This document shows, one piece after another, positions 12,201-21,661 of a stretch of DNA of 64,000 nt. Source of the stretch: Theileria orientalis strain Shintoku (Eukaryota > Apicomplexa > Aconoidasida > Piroplasmida > Theileriidae). Position 1 is the stretch's first letter, and each line of letters begins with the position of its first letter. Both the position numbers and the translations under genes were made by a program. The stretch spans positions 1,294,001-1,358,000 of the forward strand of contig NC_025262.1 in NCBI RefSeq assembly GCF_000740895.1, given 5' to 3'. The notes below the pieces were generated by a model, which saw only the letters and a program-made list of their open reading frames with translations, ran no database searches and was not told the DNA's origin.

Positions 12201-15200
12201 GGAAAGTGAAAAGGCATCAAGAGAGTTAGAAAAGATCGAAGAAGGTCAAAAAGGACATGATGAGCAGAGATCAGTGACAGATGAGTTGGAAGGTGAGCTA
12301 GAAAAGAGGTGGGATGGAGAAAAGGAGAAGGTCGTCGAGGAAGATGATAAAAGAGAAGGAGAAGAATTAAAAGGAAGTGGAAAAGAAAAGAAGGAAGAAG
12401 ATGCACAGGTGGATGAGGATCCGCTGGATAGATTGAAGTCGATAAGAAATTTTAGACTCTCGGAGAGAACACCACTGTTACCATCAGGAGACGAAGGCTC
12501 CCTGGCGAGCGACGGAGAGATGTTGGAAGGAGAAAGCAGCTCCTCATCAAGCAGAAGCGGAATGGAAATGGATCGCGAGGAATCGAGCTTCGTAGTAAGA
12601 GGGGACCTGGTGACATCAGCTGATGAGGTGCAGTTAAGAACCAGCGAGGGAAGGGGTCCGTCGGAAGGAGAAAGTATGATGCACCTGCTGAAGAGCAGTG
12701 ACTTGAGCCCAGGGAAGGCAGAAGACGCGATACTGGCGACTAAGGAGGATGCTATACTCGGGACGAAGGAAGGAGCAGTCGAGGACAAGTATGGGTTATT
12801 GGGACGCGAAGAAAGAACGCAGCTGGGCCCAGAGAAGGATAGGTTGTCAGAAGAGGAGGCGGAAAAGCTGTTTAGAGGGTTCAAGGATGAAGAGTTGGTG
12901 ACGATACTGGAGTACGCGGATGAAAAGAAGCTTACGCAGGCGTCAGCATCAGAAGAGGACGCATCGAAGGATAAGAAATCGCAACTTAGCAGAAGTGAGC
13001 TGCTAAGTAGACTGAACGACGAGAACCTGATTAAGCTCCTGACGTACAAGGAGGGTTACATGGCAATGAGAAACCTGTTGGACAAGGAGAAGCTGGAGGA
13101 GTTTGAAAAGAGGTTCGCGAAGGGAGAGGACGTGGAGAGCCTGTTCAGAGGGAAGTCGGCAGTGTACGCCAAGGTGGAAAGAGTGGAACGAGAGAAGCCA
13201 GGGCTTTTACAGCCAGTGGCAACAGCGAGCGACGGAGAAGGCCAGGGCAGGAAGGAGGACTCGAAATCGAGCGGGTCGGCAGAAAGTATGGCGCTGTCGT
13301 CAGATGGCATGTCGATATCGGACAAAAGTGACCTGGGAGGGCTGCCGAGTCCAAAGGAAGTGCTGCTGACCACGAGGCTGGACATATCGCTCTCGCCAAT
13401 AAGCAAGGCGGCGCCGGCGAAAAGCGGGCCACTGTTGGTGCCGCCGCTGATAATGGGGAAAGCGCCAACGGATCCGCCAGTGAAGCAAAAGGACACAGAA
13501 AAACAGGAAAAGCCGGAGGCGAAGCAGCCCACGGCTAAGCAGGCGCCGAAGGGAAAGATGCCGCCGAAACTGGGAAAGAAGGTACCGCCGATACCGAAGG
13601 GGCCAATCAAGAGCGTCAAGAGAGCACTGCCGCTGGGAGTGAAGCTGCACTGGAAGCCGCTGCTGCCGAATAAGCTGAACAACACGATATTCGCGTCATT
13701 CAACGACAACCTGCTGAGGTCGAACACGACGCAGAGTGACCTGATCGACGTGACGAACATAAAGAAGCTGTTCAGCAGGTCCTCGCACGCGACGAACTCG
13801 ATATCGACGATGAACAGCAGGTCGATGGTGGAGGTGCAGGAGGCTCAGAGCGCGAGCAAGAGGAAGAAGACGAGCACGCTTATCGAGGTCCTGGACAACA
13901 AGAGGGCGCAGAACGTCCTGATCATACTGAGGTTCAACAGCATGGACGAGTACATACGGCTGCTGGACGACGTGAACAGCCTTGCGATACTGACCCCGGT
14001 GCTGACGTACTTCAGCGCAGTGGCCTGCGAGGGAGGCGCGGGAAGCCTCAGCTCGCGCACGAGCTCGATCGGAAGCATGTTCGGCCTGAGCACGGGAAGC
14101 TTCGGAAGCCTCGCCAGCAGCGAGACTGCGGACACGAGCGGGTTCGCAGCCGGAGGCGGCGTTGCTGCGGCGGCGCCCGCGAGTCACGTCGTCAGCTCCA
14201 CGGGCACGGCCAGCATCATCAACGCGCCCGTGAACGAGAAGGAGATCGACGAAATCAAGGACAACGTGAACAAGCTGCACCTGTCGTACCCGAGCGAGCA
14301 CGAAATCGAGCTGTTGGTGAGCAGCTACAACGCAATAGACGTCGCCGGGCTGCGGGCCAGCCTTGGTGTGGGTGGTGGTGCAGCTGCTGCTAACACTGCT
14401 GTTGTCGATACACCCGGCACTGGTCGCAGCGCTACAGCGGGTGCAAGCGTTGGCAGCGCAGGAGCAAACGTAGCTGGTGGGGACACGGGCTACCGTAACA
14501 GCACGAGCAGTGGTGCTAAGGATGCTGAAACCGCCAGCCGTGGCTTAGCAGTGGGAGTTAGTGCAGTTAACAGTAGCACGGAGACCATGGCAACAGAAAC
14601 ACTGGCCGGTGAGCCCATGGCCGTTGATGCCAGCAGCAATGGCACTAGCACCACGGGTACAGGCGCGACGAATACCAACGAAGACAAAAAAGCTAAACCA
14701 GCAGAAAGTAGCGCGCAGAAGGAAGTGGCCAAGGAGGTGGATCAGGCGGACGACAACACGCTGAAGCTTCGACAGTTCAGAGACATCGAAAGGATGCTTA
14801 TCGAAATGCTGCTGAGGGACAGAATGTGGGTGAAGATAAACCTGGTGAAGTACTACATAGACATGGAGCACCAGCTGCTGGTGATCGCCCAGCAGCTTAA
14901 GCTGTACAACGACGCAATATCGGAGGTGAAGAACAGCAGGCTGCTCCCGCTGATACTGAACATAATACTGCAGTACGGAAACTTCGTGAACTACGGGAAC
15001 ATAAACGAGGGAGAAAAGGGATTCACGCTCTCGTCGACAATAAAGCTGATCGACTTCAAGTCATCGGACAACACGCTGTCCTCTCTGCACTACCTCATCA
15101 TAAACCTCTACATTAAGCTGCTGACGAGCGCGACTTCGGCGGAGCCGTCGAGTGCAGAGAACACGCCGGTGGCCTCGAGGAAGCCCGAGCTGAACGTGGC

Positions 15201-16119
15201 GGCAGTGGCGAACAACATAGCCTCGAACACGCCAATAGCGGAGGACGACTTCGACGAGGACGAGGGGGCGGAGGAAGCTGCCGGGGCGGGTGATAAGCCG
15301 GTGTGCACCCCGGTCGGGCCCAGCGCCCGCAAAGCAACTGTTACTCCAGAAACTGCCACGAATAAGCCACTTGGCACGACAGTGGAGCCCAGCCCAGATA
15401 TACAAGTTGGTGTACCTGTTGGGCCTAATGCAAATAAGTCGGCCGGTGCTTTAGAAACCGCCACGACCAAACAGGTCGGCGCCCCGCTGCCTGACCCAGA
15501 TGACGCCCTGGGAGGGAACCTGCTGAACATTGACAAGAAGCTGATGAACGTGCTCAAGGCCCAAAAGATATCCTCGAGAGGGATAAACGAGACCCTGCAG
15601 GAGCTGTCGAACCAGCTGCTGGAAATCATAACGCTGTTCGACAGGTCAAGCGCAGGCACGAGAGCCAGTTTCAACAACGACATGAGCAGCCTGTCAGCGG
15701 GCGCCTCCAACAGCCTGAACAACACAGATCGCAGCAGCAGCTCACTCTCGTCGAGCGGCAGCGGCGCCGACGACAAGATGAACGCGCTGATAGGCATGTG
15801 TAAGAAAAGGCTGAACGAGACGAACGAGCACAAGGACCGGATATTCGCGGAGCTGAAGGACGTCTGGTACTACCTGGGAGAAGACTTCGGAGCGAGCGGC
15901 CCGGACAAGACTGAGCTTGGCGCGGAGAACGAGCTGGAGAAGATTTTCAAGATTCTGGGCGAGCTGATAATGTGCATCAAGAAGGTCTTCAGCGACGTGA
16001 AGGTGAAGCCCGCGAAGTACCTCATAGTGCTCAGCAAGCCTGAGGACCAGGAGCTCTTTCTGAAGTCGTTCATGGACGCGAGGTCGCGGACCAACTACTA
16101 CAAGAGTTTGAAGAGGTGA
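9244..16119 (+). CDS. FRM2: Formin with PTEN-like domain (formin-2 type), 2291 aa
   Basis: A single intron-free frame. Formins nucleate and elongate unbranched actin filaments; the apicomplexan formin-2 acts in apicoplast segregation and daughter-cell formation. The FH2 domain starts near residue 1468 with VKLHWKPLLPNKLNNTIF and runs to the C-terminus, including FNSMDEYIRLL, NSRLLPLILNIILQYGNFVN and LSTIKLIDFKSSDN-type blocks; it is split by Ser/Gly/Ala-rich inserts (about 1605-1660, 1700-1820, 1960-2090). A short Pro/Lys-rich FH1-like stretch (about 1400-1465) precedes it. Further upstream, WPPSYKRYLYYYYNVIKR (about 422-440), VAEIKAYRLDSVVLVN and GDVTIVFVVDI...IELKKEDLD (about 793-833) match the end of the PTEN phosphatase fold and its C2 domain. 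The CX5R phosphatase signature is absent, so this part is probably non-catalytic. An acidic Glu/Lys linker covers about 980-1370. The PTEN plus FH2 layout distinguishes it from formin-1. Confidence 0.88.
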   Translation: MSLNTEGNKEIYKKYAKDSKTESEINSLKNTGKQEKSLIRQLSVNLKNLALKRSGGQGESTISVERPSFNEDKIIEYIGFTPKQYKGGLYRQEMQLNMGNAETEAVFKLGSRAFKLKNRNTKLGEKTPKEGDSWEDRGEKGEYIIRKADLVVKKNELIPPLLHFLNYNMFAMRTPWRYLSKEKTLRNNVEELLLFLKLFQKLTTKYYKDIDFSGKTTREHEFEFMVNFYNYVYTKINILFKQMTYNEIVNTVLEDKEKKIAESEIDVNFLIGYKDVVCINNKYYDIKDFGLDTSYINYQKYVVFDLCDDKYSLSDLFNKEFNDQIVELRMNEHYIPSFGYILTVCSAMLFWIKFDTLDKFCLLNYTNINFNILLVFSCLILTMDQSVSNISELQDRLLNTLRWREYCGPATEECNSNVPLMFPITTWPPSYKRYLYYYYNVIKRVRNSDLYVAEAESLIEELESEEMNYVASKDNLKVAEIKAYRLDSVVLVNSLIPKHRIDIEIYQLNGNTGTYDITDLTSRSVTTDGYSSLSGSVEQMLTVRSVDSNAGKATVEQVLGKSPYGGKTPSADSSLSQGIVSPVTSGASRFCGTVNPTISGVNLKTRLATGHANRAAEIHAKATELQASSPLGADAEVSSGTSYATCSPGDLGPSYDSDNVVSPLNEWVNHRCRSYDSIMFRNCKCSYYNQGDSNEEVKLLSCPYNYTTKTMINAEYDDNVVYYFKKEHREGGNKERHKNGVEGSHGNRADGGYTSVYGKQGKKGAYSHESGSKGVSGGSQYDDGAEERDVVLTGDVTIVFVVDIKNLGRNHVASYSFNTSFVDRTVIELKKEDLDIWDKKCPILPNSRILINLTQLKKEVCEQLVSKESIGSEMVMESTTEEGWYIFSKGGNVMNFVVNHIKKVKLNELQQLLRLTKHKIETCLLALKLCKSFAEALTLLIQLKKPFHQNYFNQDEANEFYKEKFDEDLETPKKFDIIEYEIDESGESEKASRELEKIEEGQKGHDEQRSVTDELEGELEKRWDGEKEKVVEEDDKREGEELKGSGKEKKEEDAQVDEDPLDRLKSIRNFRLSERTPLLPSGDEGSLASDGEMLEGESSSSSSRSGMEMDREESSFVVRGDLVTSADEVQLRTSEGRGPSEGESMMHLLKSSDLSPGKAEDAILATKEDAILGTKEGAVEDKYGLLGREERTQLGPEKDRLSEEEAEKLFRGFKDEELVTILEYADEKKLTQASASEEDASKDKKSQLSRSELLSRLNDENLIKLLTYKEGYMAMRNLLDKEKLEEFEKRFAKGEDVESLFRGKSAVYAKVERVEREKPGLLQPVATASDGEGQGRKEDSKSSGSAESMALSSDGMSISDKSDLGGLPSPKEVLLTTRLDISLSPISKAAPAKSGPLLVPPLIMGKAPTDPPVKQKDTEKQEKPEAKQPTAKQAPKGKMPPKLGKKVPPIPKGPIKSVKRALPLGVKLHWKPLLPNKLNNTIFASFNDNLLRSNTTQSDLIDVTNIKKLFSRSSHATNSISTMNSRSMVEVQEAQSASKRKKTSTLIEVLDNKRAQNVLIILRFNSMDEYIRLLDDVNSLAILTPVLTYFSAVACEGGAGSLSSRTSSIGSMFGLSTGSFGSLASSETADTSGFAAGGGVAAAAPASHVVSSTGTASIINAPVNEKEIDEIKDNVNKLHLSYPSEHEIELLVSSYNAIDVAGLRASLGVGGGAAAANTAVVDTPGTGRSATAGASVGSAGANVAGGDTGYRNSTSSGAKDAETASRGLAVGVSAVNSSTETMATETLAGEPMAVDASSNGTSTTGTGATNTNEDKKAKPAESSAQKEVAKEVDQADDNTLKLRQFRDIERMLIEMLLRDRMWVKINLVKYYIDMEHQLLVIAQQLKLYNDAISEVKNSRLLPLILNIILQYGNFVNYGNINEGEKGFTLSSTIKLIDFKSSDNTLSSLHYLIINLYIKLLTSATSAEPSSAENTPVASRKPELNVAAVANNIASNTPIAEDDFDEDEGAEEAAGAGDKPVCTPVGPSARKATVTPETATNKPLGTTVEPSPDIQVGVPVGPNANKSAGALETATTKQVGAPLPDPDDALGGNLLNIDKKLMNVLKAQKISSRGINETLQELSNQLLEIITLFDRSSAGTRASFNNDMSSLSAGASNSLNNTDRSSSSLSSSGSGADDKMNALIGMCKKRLNETNEHKDRIFAELKDVWYYLGEDFGASGPDKTELGAENELEKIFKILGELIMCIKKVFSDVKVKPAKYLIVLSKPEDQELFLKSFMDARSRTNYYKSLKR

Positions 16120-16479
16120 CGTTCGCGTTTAATGTTTTACACACTCACGAGTACACAAACTTATATGGGCGTCCGTTTACGAGCGCATTTGCCGTGGAGG
16201 TACCGACGTATGTGCATATTAGTTAGCGTTATAGCATGGTGAGCTTGTGTAAACCAAGGCGAGTTTATACAGTGGCAGTGGTGAGGAAGTGCGGTTAATG
16301 AGTGAGGATTCCACGTATGGTGTAATCCTACACACGTGAGAGTATGAGAGTTTGTTTGTTGTAATAATGTCCTTAAGTTTGTCTATTGTTTTTTGTAATG
16401 TTTGTATATTGTATGTCTAATGAAGTAGAGGATAAAATGGGACGGAATATGTGTTTTCGATGAATATTCGCGGGTGACA
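16120..16479. other. Intergenic
   Basis: 360 bp between the formin stop and the next ATG. No RNA gene or repeat was recognised; the region probably holds the formin 3' UTR and the next promoter. Confidence 0.45.
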
Positions 16480-16932
16480 ATGAGGAAGACGACTACAACT
16501 AAAAAGGCCGTAAAAAGGACCAAAGACAAGAGGCTGAAGACCATTTATGAAAATGAGCCTGAAGTGAGGGAAAAAATGGACGAAATAGTAGGCCTGTTAT
16601 ACAAGCTGCTTTCCAAGGCTTCCACGGGCGCCGATTCCAAGGATTCCATGACTGTGGGTCAACTGTGCAGAGGTCTCAACCGATTAGGGTTTAAGACCGG
16701 TAAGGACCAGCTGCTCGATAACTTATTGTTTCTGAACGACGCCAGGGACAGCTACAGGCTCGAGCTGGTGCACACAGAGGACGGCGCCAACGTTACCGAC
16801 ACTCACTATCCTCCCATCAGCGGCTCGAATGAGTTAAGCTCGCTGAGTTTGAACAGGGTGGACCTGGAGACTCTGAGGAGGATATTTTTAAACGTGGGTT
16901 TGAAGCTGTCTCCGACGAATACAATATTCTAA
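16480..16932 (+). CDS. Small basic hypothetical protein
   Basis: 150 residues from ATG at 16480; an in-frame GTG six bases upstream is not needed. The N-terminus is very basic (MRKTTTTKKAVKRTKDKRLK). Two helical pairs follow, EVREKMDEIVGLLYKLL and VGQLCRGLNRLGFKTGKDQL, and then LNRVDLETLRRIFLNVGLKL. The spacing is loosely like paired EF-hand helices, but no calcium-binding loop is present. I do not recognise the family. It lies tail to tail with MCM7, 128 bp away. Confidence 0.6.
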   Translation: MRKTTTTKKAVKRTKDKRLKTIYENEPEVREKMDEIVGLLYKLLSKASTGADSKDSMTVGQLCRGLNRLGFKTGKDQLLDNLLFLNDARDSYRLELVHTEDGANVTDTHYPPISGSNELSSLSLNRVDLETLRRIFLNVGLKLSPTNTIF

Positions 16933-17060
16933 TTTCAATGTCAATCACTCTTACACACTACCGAGTGCGTCGGCGCGTGTTTACATACATACTCGTAGAT
17001 ATGTGCGCGTAGCAGCAACTACATACAGTGTACGAATTAGCAAATATACTCATGAGTAAA

Positions 17061-20000
17061 TTACTGAAGGTCCTGCGGGAATGACACTTGCGTGTTGTTG
17101 TTTCTCAGCAGAATAATTGCCAGTTGGGAGTACTTGTTTATGAATTCGTCCACGTCTCTGGCCTTCAGCCCGTTTGAGAGCACTTGCTGCTGAAGGTCGT
17201 AGACATTGATCCACCCGTCCCAGTTATTAATGTTATTTTTCAGGCCATTTCTCATTTTCCTGTAAAATGTTATTAGTGACTGGTTACATTGCTGAGAAAA
17301 AAGTTGCAAGTCACTGGTATCATAATGTAACTAATAGTGGTAGCAGCAACAGCAGTATTAGTAGTAGTAGCAACAATAGTAGTATTAATAGTAGTATTAG
17401 TAGTAGTTGTCCTTACTTGAGGATCTGCATTATGATTGATGATGACGAGGTCTTCCTCTTGAAACGCTGCTGCTGGAGTGCCGAGTTGAGTGTCGTTTTC
17501 ATGCTTTCGGTGAGGCGAATTGCCTCCTCCAAGTCCGACATGTTTATTACATTACTAAATCTGAGTCTTGCCAGTGCCTAAATATTGTTATTGCTAGTGC
17601 TATTGGTAGTGGTATTGCTAGCGATATTGCTAGTGTTGTTAGTGTTGCTATTGTTATTGTTAGTATTATTGTTGTTATTTGTTTAAACCTTATGACTGCT
17701 ACCATAACTGCTATAAACAGTCCAACTGCTACCATAACTGCTATAAACAGTCCAACTGCTACCATAACTGCTATAAACAGTCCAACTGCTACCATAACTG
17801 CTATAAACAGAGTAGGCATACCTGGGACAGCCTCAGTATCGACAGTATTGACCTTGGCGTAGTGTACGTCAGCTTGTCGTCCTTGAACAGCTCCTGCTGG
17901 AATTCCTCCTGCCTGTTGTTCACGTACCACTTGGTCAGCTCCTCTAGAATTTTGTATTTGGCCACGGGCCTGAACCTCTTGCAGTAGTTGACGTAGTAGC
18001 GCATCACGTTGACGCTCACCACGTCGATGTCCTTGCCCTCCTTCTTGTCCTTCTTCTTGTTAGTGCGCTTCGCGTTTGCAGGGTCCAAAAAATTGTTCAG
18101 CTTGTGTATTGAGAGCTGATAGTCGTAGTTCTGGTCGTACTCGTCCAGCATGAGGAACTGCAGGTCGAAGCGTGTGAGCAGTGCTGCTGGCAGGTTCAGG
18201 TTAACCATCACTGACTTTTTGACGTCGTAGACTCCGTTGAGTGGGTTTGCTGCTGCCAGCACTGACGAGTCTGCCTTCAGCGTCGTCACGTGTCCTGACT
18301 TTGCCACTGACACTCTCTGCTGCTCCATGACTTCGTAGATTGCGCTCCTGTCCTCGTCGTCCATCTTGTCGAATTCGTCGATGCAGCACACTCCTCCTGA
18401 GGCCAGCACCAGTGCTCCTCCCTCCAACATCGTGTCCCCTATGTCGTGAACTTTAGCAACATCAAATCATTTATATATTTATGTTAATAGAGCTTGGTAT
18501 GTATTATGTTAATAGAGCTTGGTATGTATTACGTTAATCTAGTTTACATATAGCATGTTAATCTAGTTTACATATAGCATGTTAATCTAGTTTACATATA
18601 GCATGTTAATCTAGTAGCATATCTATGCTGTTAATACAGTAAAATGGGTACCCACCTGTCGCTGGGTCCTTGATGATCGCCGCCGTTAAACCTGAGGAGG
18701 AACTTCCCTTTCCCGTCGTGTATATTCCTCTGCTTGATATTGCGCACACTCTCTTCATCAGCTGACTCTTCGCCACTCCCGGGTCTCCCAGGAGGAGTAT
18801 GTGTATGTTTCCTCTAATGAACCCTCCGTCGCCCTTCACCACTCCGCATCCGCCCACCTACATATTCTCTATCTCCCCCTTCACCTTACCAGCTGTAGGA
18901 GCAGCGCCTTCTTCACGTCCTGGTGTCCATAAATCTCCGGCGCTATGCTGTAAGCTAGTCTTTCATAAACATTGACGTCTTTGTTCAACTCCTCTATTTG
19001 GCTAAACAATGATTAGTTTTCTCAGTCGTTAGCTACGGTAATAAAGCGCAACGTACCTTTGGTAGTTCAAGTGATTGTACATCTTAAACTTTTTCAACTG
19101 CTGGACGTTAAGCACTTTGAACATCTTGTCTGACAGCAGTGTAAACTTATTGTTAACGAATCCTTCTTTGAAAACTGGGAGCAGAATCCCGTACAGCAAT
19201 ACATTATCTCCTGGCCTCAAACTCCCGACCAGCGTGTCTAAAGTTACTATTTTTACCTGTATCTACACGCAACATAACTACCACTAGTCACCAGTTCTAT
19301 TTCATTTTCCGTGTAAGTGTAATACACTGTATCTACTACTTACTTGACAGCTGACACTTCAAATTTTTCGGTATTTCTCCCTCATTCAGGTGCATCAGAG
19401 GCTCCTGCACCCTTATCTCCTGATACTTTTCAAATTTACTCAGCCTGAAATGTTAATGATTGTTAAACCAGTATCAAAAGGCAGTAGTAGTAGTAGTAAT
19501 AGTGATAATAGTATTAACAGTAATGGCAGTAGTAATAGTTGTAAAACAGTAACAGTAGTAATAGCATGTAATATCTAATTAACTCTTTTTATCAAACTCT
19601 ATATAGGTAGTCACTTTGGGTGAAACTTCAGTGTCGACTTAACGTTCTTCGTTGCAACGCAGTTGATGCAATCCATCAGCGGCATGTAGTTGTTCCCTTC
19701 AACCTAGACAGTGCCATTATTTCGGTTACCACTGCACCAGTTACCCTTCGGTAATGGTCTAGCTGTTCTAACTAACTGTGCTTTGAGTCTATGCTATTGA
19801 TATTACCGTTTTGTAGGAGTGGTTGTGGCATATGTCGCACTCGTAGGTCGCAATGAGCAGCTTCGGCGATATGTTCGCCACCCTCAGTACGTCCACTTCG
19901 ATCAGGACCAGCGATCCGACAAAGTCTGCGTTGACGTACTTCATCTTCATTATGTAGTCGTCCTGCCCGTTGATCAGCAGTATGTCACTAAATGTCTCTG

Positions 20001-20694
20001 TTATTTAATTTACTCCTACTAGTTTGTTCTCAGATTAATTGGCAATTTGTTTTGCTTCATTCTCGACTCTCTCAGCTCGTCTATTGGATCGTAATACTTG
20101 CCACTCTTCTACACATCCATACACAAATGTATCATAAATTTTACTAATACCAATTTTTCTATGTATTTCTATCAAACCAATAATAAATAGCTTTCAAACC
20201 GGGTGATTTTCTTGTTTATCCAGAGTTTCCAAAACCATCTCCGCGGCTATGTAAAACATTTCCAAGTATCGACTTGTATTCATCATCAACCCTTCATAGA
20301 ACTCCTTGTCGTTGTTTTCCTTCAAGAAATACTGCGAGAAATTAAACAGAATGGTCACGTACCTGTCGCACATCGTCCATATACACTTTTAGTACCTTGG
20401 ATGAGCTGTTTTTTATCTCTTGCTACGTTATTATAAATTAGAAGCATATTTTTATAGGTTATTGAGGTAACTAGGGCATACAATTCTGTATATCAGGGTT
20501 TAAAATGTGTATAGTTACTAATATGGCAATACCAGTTGATTTTTATATTTTTTATCTCCGAAAGGCTTATAGCTATTCTCTTCATCTGCCAAATCCAACG
20601 GGCTCGTAAATTGATCTAAAAACGTAGAGAGGGATCTCGTATGTGCCAACAAATTGGAAACACGAGACTGGGCTTCTTCAGTTGAAAGCTCCAT
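17061..20694 (-). CDS. MCM7: DNA replication licensing factor MCM7
   Basis: Thirteen exons: 20694-20533, 20422-20363, 20331-20200, 20108-20020, 19987-19807, 19703-19615, 19444-19344, 19246-19057, 19001-18890, 18857-18656, 18438-17822, 17577-17417 and 17259-17061. All junctions are phase-consistent and total 764 residues (human MCM7 is 719). It is one of six subunits of the MCM2-7 ring that unwinds DNA at replication forks. Zinc-site cysteines are CDIC and DCINC. The Walker A region is [17 protein letters not shown], followed by [15 protein letters not shown]; Walker B is CIDEFDKM; the arginine finger is in [13 protein letters not shown]7 is chosen over its paralogs because of [19 protein letters not shown] and the C-terminal [20 protein letters not shown]. 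Three of the introns are only 31-32 nt, whereas introns 10, 11 and 12 carry tandem repeats. Confidence 0.95.
17337..17409. repeat. AGT/AAC trinucleotide-type simple repeat in MCM7 intron 12
   Basis: Imperfect runs of AGT, AGC and AAT triplets lie within the 157-nt last intron of MCM7. This looks like simple sequence drift; no coding role is implied. Confidence 0.75.
17695..17810. repeat. 30-bp minisatellite, about 4 copies, in MCM7 intron 11
   Basis: Three perfect 30-nt units and a partial fourth, built around CATAACTGCTATAAACAG, lie inside the 244-nt intron 11 of MCM7, close to its donor end. The copies are identical, so expansion is recent. Confidence 0.9.
18481..18616. repeat. 25-bp and 24-bp minisatellites in MCM7 intron 10
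   Basis: Two copies of a 25-nt unit containing AATAGAGCTTGGTATGTATT (18481-18530) run into three copies of a related 24-nt unit containing AATCTAGTTTACATATAGC (18531-18602) and a partial fourth. Both units share a GTTAAT core. They occupy most of the 217-nt intron. Confidence 0.88.
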
Positions 20695-21661
20695 TGTATA
20701 TATAAAGTAATTAAAACAAAATGTGAATATATAAATGGAATTGTATGGGAGGTAAATTATATAAAAAATATAATTTAGAAATGTGAAAACTTATCAGGAT
20801 AGGTATATAAAACAACAACCGTAACAATGGGGAACTAATAATATTTATAAGAAATAGTTTATAAAATTGTTATCCATTGAAAAAGATGGTTATTTATGTG
20901 GAGACGATGGTTCTGTCCGGTTTATTAAAAATACACACCAATTCACAAAACCTGATTTGTTGTTTCAGGTTTTTAGTTTAGACATTTTTCATCTTGATTG
21001 TCAATGGATAAATTAGTTATAAATAAGTAATGTTCAATAAATCTTTACTTGGTTTGCTGTTTCATCTCTAGTTAAGTTGTTTAATTAGGTATGAGTGGTG
21101 GATCACACATTTGATGTGAAACTGTCCAATCACAATTAAATTATACATTTTTATTTATAAAATTGGTATAAACCAAACATTCAAATAGATTTTGGATGTG
21201 ATTGGCTCTTTGCTATTTAAATTAAATTGTTTAAATTTTAAACTCTATTTCATCATTAAATTTTAATTTAGATAGGTCTTTTGCCAGTGTTATACTAAGA
21301 AAATAAACTATAATTTGTGTATTTGTAATAAATAATCATGTGCAAAGCCGTTTTTTAACCCAAAAACTCTAACTTAATATCGGGTGGCCAATTTGTGCAA
21401 TTTGATTCTTATTGTATAATATACATGTGTTTGGATGTAGATAGTAAAAAAAGGTACTAGCTACATTGTTAGCGTTAATTTTAATGTACAATATTTTGTA
21501 ATAATAAAAATGAAGTCTCAAATAGAGTTATGTGTACAATAAACTAATTACGAAATTAATGATCGCAAACACCTACACATTCTTAATTTTCTATGATTTT
21601 TGGGTAAATATATGTATTTTCTTTAATAAGAGCCAGTAATTGAAAGGTAGCATAGGTAAAA
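20695..21661. other. Intergenic, AT-rich divergent promoter region
   Basis: 967 bp between the divergent starts of MCM7 and the MORN/hydrolase gene. AT-rich throughout with no convincing open frame, RNA gene or tandem repeat. It must contain both promoters. Confidence 0.5.

Noticed and set aside
9880..15833. Many minus-strand and out-of-frame open stretches across the formin gene
   Set aside because: They arise from the GC-rich, low-complexity coding strand; Val-, Leu- or Ser-rich shadow translations with no motifs.
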